Shown one piece after another: positions 62,064-64,000 of a DNA stretch of 64,000 nucleotides. The notes under the pieces were generated by a model. That model did not search any database and was not told the origin of the DNA. It saw only the letters and a list, made by a program, of their open reading frames with translations. Location: assembly GCF_964204645.1 (NCBI RefSeq), contig NC_134028.1:4252501-4316500 (forward strand). Direction: 5' to 3'. How positions within the stretch are numbered: the stretch's first letter is position 1; the number at the start of each line of letters is the position of its first letter. The position numbers were made by a program, and so were the translations under genes. The DNA is from Tubulanus polymorphus. Taxonomy: Eukaryota; Nemertea; Palaeonemertea; Tubulaniformes; Tubulanidae.

Positions 62064-62271
62064 CTGATAGGAATTTTTCAAATTTATTGATGCTTATCCT
62101 TTTACATAGAATATTATATTTGAATAAAAATTACTGCCACATTAACCGTCATGATGAGGTGTTTTATCTTTGATGTTGACAGTTAATCGGAAGAAGAAGA
62201 GGTAAATGAAAGTGTCGATCAGGAGGGCAAAGAATCTCCAGAATCTCTCCAAAAAGGAATCGCTACATCAC

Positions 62272-62454
62272 AATCAAGAGAAAGACATCAATAGCAAAGA
62301 GGAGTTTTATTTCAGAATCTCTATATAAACTTACTGTCAGCGTCGATACATAACAGGCCCGTAATCAAGAGAAAGACATCAATAACAAAGAGGAGTTTTA
62401 TTTCAGAATCTCTATATAAACTTACTATCAGCGTCGATACATAACAGACCCGTA
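62272..62454. repeat. 91-bp tandem duplication upstream of the dispanin exons
   Basis: Two units, 62272-62362 and 62363-62454, differ at only a few bases, so the duplication is recent. On the minus strand the pair contains a frame reading KLLFVIDVFLLITGLLCIDAD that ends at a gtaagt donor in phase 1. That phase fits the acceptor at 62063. There is no ATG at its head (the codon is ATA), so it is not annotated as coding. Confidence 0.8.
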
Positions 62455-62455
62455 C

Positions 62456-62479
62456 AAGGGGGTTCGGACGAACCCCCTT
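62456..62479. repeat. 11-bp perfect palindrome
   Basis: AAGGGGGTTCG, two bases, CGAACCCCCTT, immediately beyond the 91-bp duplication. It may be a transposon end. Confidence 0.8.
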
Positions 62480-62857
62480 TGATGAAAGTGCCCTTTTTCA
62501 ATTTTTTTGACGTCTGGAAATTTTTTTCACACAATTTTCATGCCCTTTTTTACAAGTGGTCCCTAGATCCGTCCCTATTTATGGTAAAAAATGCAGGAAA
62601 TTTATCTAAAAACAGGTAAGTCCACCGCCACCATCTTTGGGTGCCTTGGTGGCATTGTCCTTTCCCCAAAGTAGAACCCCCTAAATAAAAATCAAGTGGC
62701 ATTACAATATTAACTCTGCTGAGCTCGAAACTCTGGGGACCGGTGATTTCTGAGACCCGCACGAGGAGAATCTCCCGTGCCAGGATTCGACCTCGATTGA
62801 AACTCGATACCGACATGGTAGATTTGACAGCGCGGCGGCGCGGGGATCTTAGACACT

Positions 62858-62892
62858 ATCAGAATATCAATATCAATATCAACATCAATATA
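62858..62892. repeat. (ATCAAT)n simple repeat
   Basis: About five units of AATATC/AACATC in AT-rich non-coding sequence. Confidence 0.75.
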
Positions 62893-63672
62893 CAAATGGC
62901 GTGCTCTACTGCGAAAAGCAAAAACCTCGCCTAATTTCAAACAAAGGCAGCCTCCTTTAAGACCCCAGAAATCAATATTTCAATATTGGGTAAGTATTCA
63001 TAACATTAGTTAAAATGGCGAAAAATATTTCATCTTAGATATTGTAGGTAATCATATTTCAGAGGTGAATCTAGGCGCACATGGTGAAAACCAGTCAAGC
63101 AAGACAAGTTGAAGTTGAAAAACTAAAAAAAAAACGGGCCAATGATGGATTGACTGACCTGGGAGGATCCAGGAATTTAGAATATGGGGCCCAAAACTTC
63201 AAGAGCCATCTGACTCTGATTTCTAGACAATTGGTCTTGCTGTGTTTCGGGCCTAATATATTCTCAAATGATTCTTCAGTGAATTAGCTTAGCTATTATG
63301 AATTCATTCTGTTTTTATCCAGTAATTGTGTTTTCATTTGTAGATGTGCATATTAAACCATTTTATAAAGAATTGACATCAGAAACAGTGAAAACGTGTA
63401 AGTTTATTTCATGTTTTAAATGTCTTCTTTTTTCGGTTTCAGAAACAGTTATTCATCTATTAATTCATGTATCTTCATTACTTTCTTTTATGTTTGATGT
63501 TGAACTTAAAAGGCAAAACCCAAAACCGTAGATGGAAAGCCCCTGGATAAATGAACTAGAGAATGGAGCGAACGATTCAATTTGTAAGTTTGAATTTCGA
63601 ATTTGATAATTTTGCAGTTATCAAAGAAAAGAAAACAATCTTTGATTTGTCTATCATAGGTATCACTACAAT

Positions 63673-63908
63673 GGGAGCTTGGACAGGACAACAAGGAATC
63701 AATGCTTTACAATAAGACTTTCTTGGAATCGGCGCAAGACAACCAGGAATCAGTTCTTTACAGTAAAACTCCGTTGGATTCAATACAGGACACGGAGTTA
63801 GTACTTTACAATCAGACTCTTAGATTCTGCACAGGACAACAAGAATCACTGTTTTACAATAAGACTCGCTTGGATCTGGATTCTGTACAGGACGTCAGGA
63901 ATTACTAA
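63673..63908 (+). repeat. degenerate tandem repeat, unit 48-51 bases, open in one frame
   Basis: Units start at 63705, 63756, 63804 and 63852, each with 'ttttacaataagactc'-like heads and 'acaggacaacaaggaatc'-like tails; a partial unit precedes them. Spacings of 51, 48 and 48 are multiples of three. The plus frame reads LYNKTxLDSxQDxQES-like repeats ending at TAA/TAA-type stop near 63906. It could be the last exon of a repeat protein or simply a young satellite. No splice or family evidence decides. Confidence 0.55.
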
Positions 63909-64000
63909 ATGGAAATTCAAGATAAGTTACATTTATCTTATTTATCAGTTGTTGATTTGATTTAAGGGACCAGTTTAATGTTATAAACAATGTTTTTAAA

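Overview
The window looks like nuclear DNA of an invertebrate animal, most likely a marine lophotrochozoan such as a mollusc or annelid. The evidence is many GT-AG introns of about 0.1-3.2 kb, the standard code, AATAAA poly(A) signals, a canonical animal tRNA-Asp, Penelope-type retroelement traces and many small inverted-repeat transposon remnants. The phylum is an inference and cannot be fixed from the sequence alone.

Layout. Positions 1 to about 27.9 kb are almost gene-free. They hold a tRNA-Asp(GTC) gene, tandem repeats, MITE remnants, tRNA-like relics and an inverted pair of hammerhead-like motifs. Next comes a two-exon zinc-finger gene of the ZNF503/ZNF703 (noc/elbow, NET) family on the minus strand (27938-32614). 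It lies between this desert and a second gene-poor stretch (32.6-38.7 kb). From 38.7 kb on, genes are dense. An erlin gene (ER lipid-raft SPFH protein) occupies the minus strand (CDS 39994-44853). A small intronless TATA-box gene is nested in one of its introns on the plus strand (41757-42080). A divergent PP1-type phosphatase catalytic subunit with ten coding exons lies head-to-head with erlin (46827-56897, plus). Convergent to it is an O6-methylguanine-DNA methyltransferase gene (58794-60621, minus). It is followed by a CD225/dispanin two-transmembrane protein gene (61337 to at least 62063, minus). The right end carries tandem repeats, one set of which has unit lengths divisible by three.

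The strongest unusual observation is in erlin. Two alternative copies of the fourth coding exon (43832-43893 and 42834-42895) have the same length (62 nt), the same phases and homologous protein sequence. Including both, or skipping both, gives an immediate stop codon. This is the signature of mutually exclusive splicing in the SPFH domain. Other points of interest are the nested TATA/Inr gene of unknown family, paired acceptors at the erlin start that include or exclude an upstream ORF, the inverted hammerhead pair, and a signal-peptide-like duplicated sequence upstream of the dispanin exons.

The genes do not form an obvious pathway. They are housekeeping or developmental genes that happen to be neighbours. 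Exon boundaries were read by hand from splice sites, phase and family similarity recalled from memory. No database search was possible.
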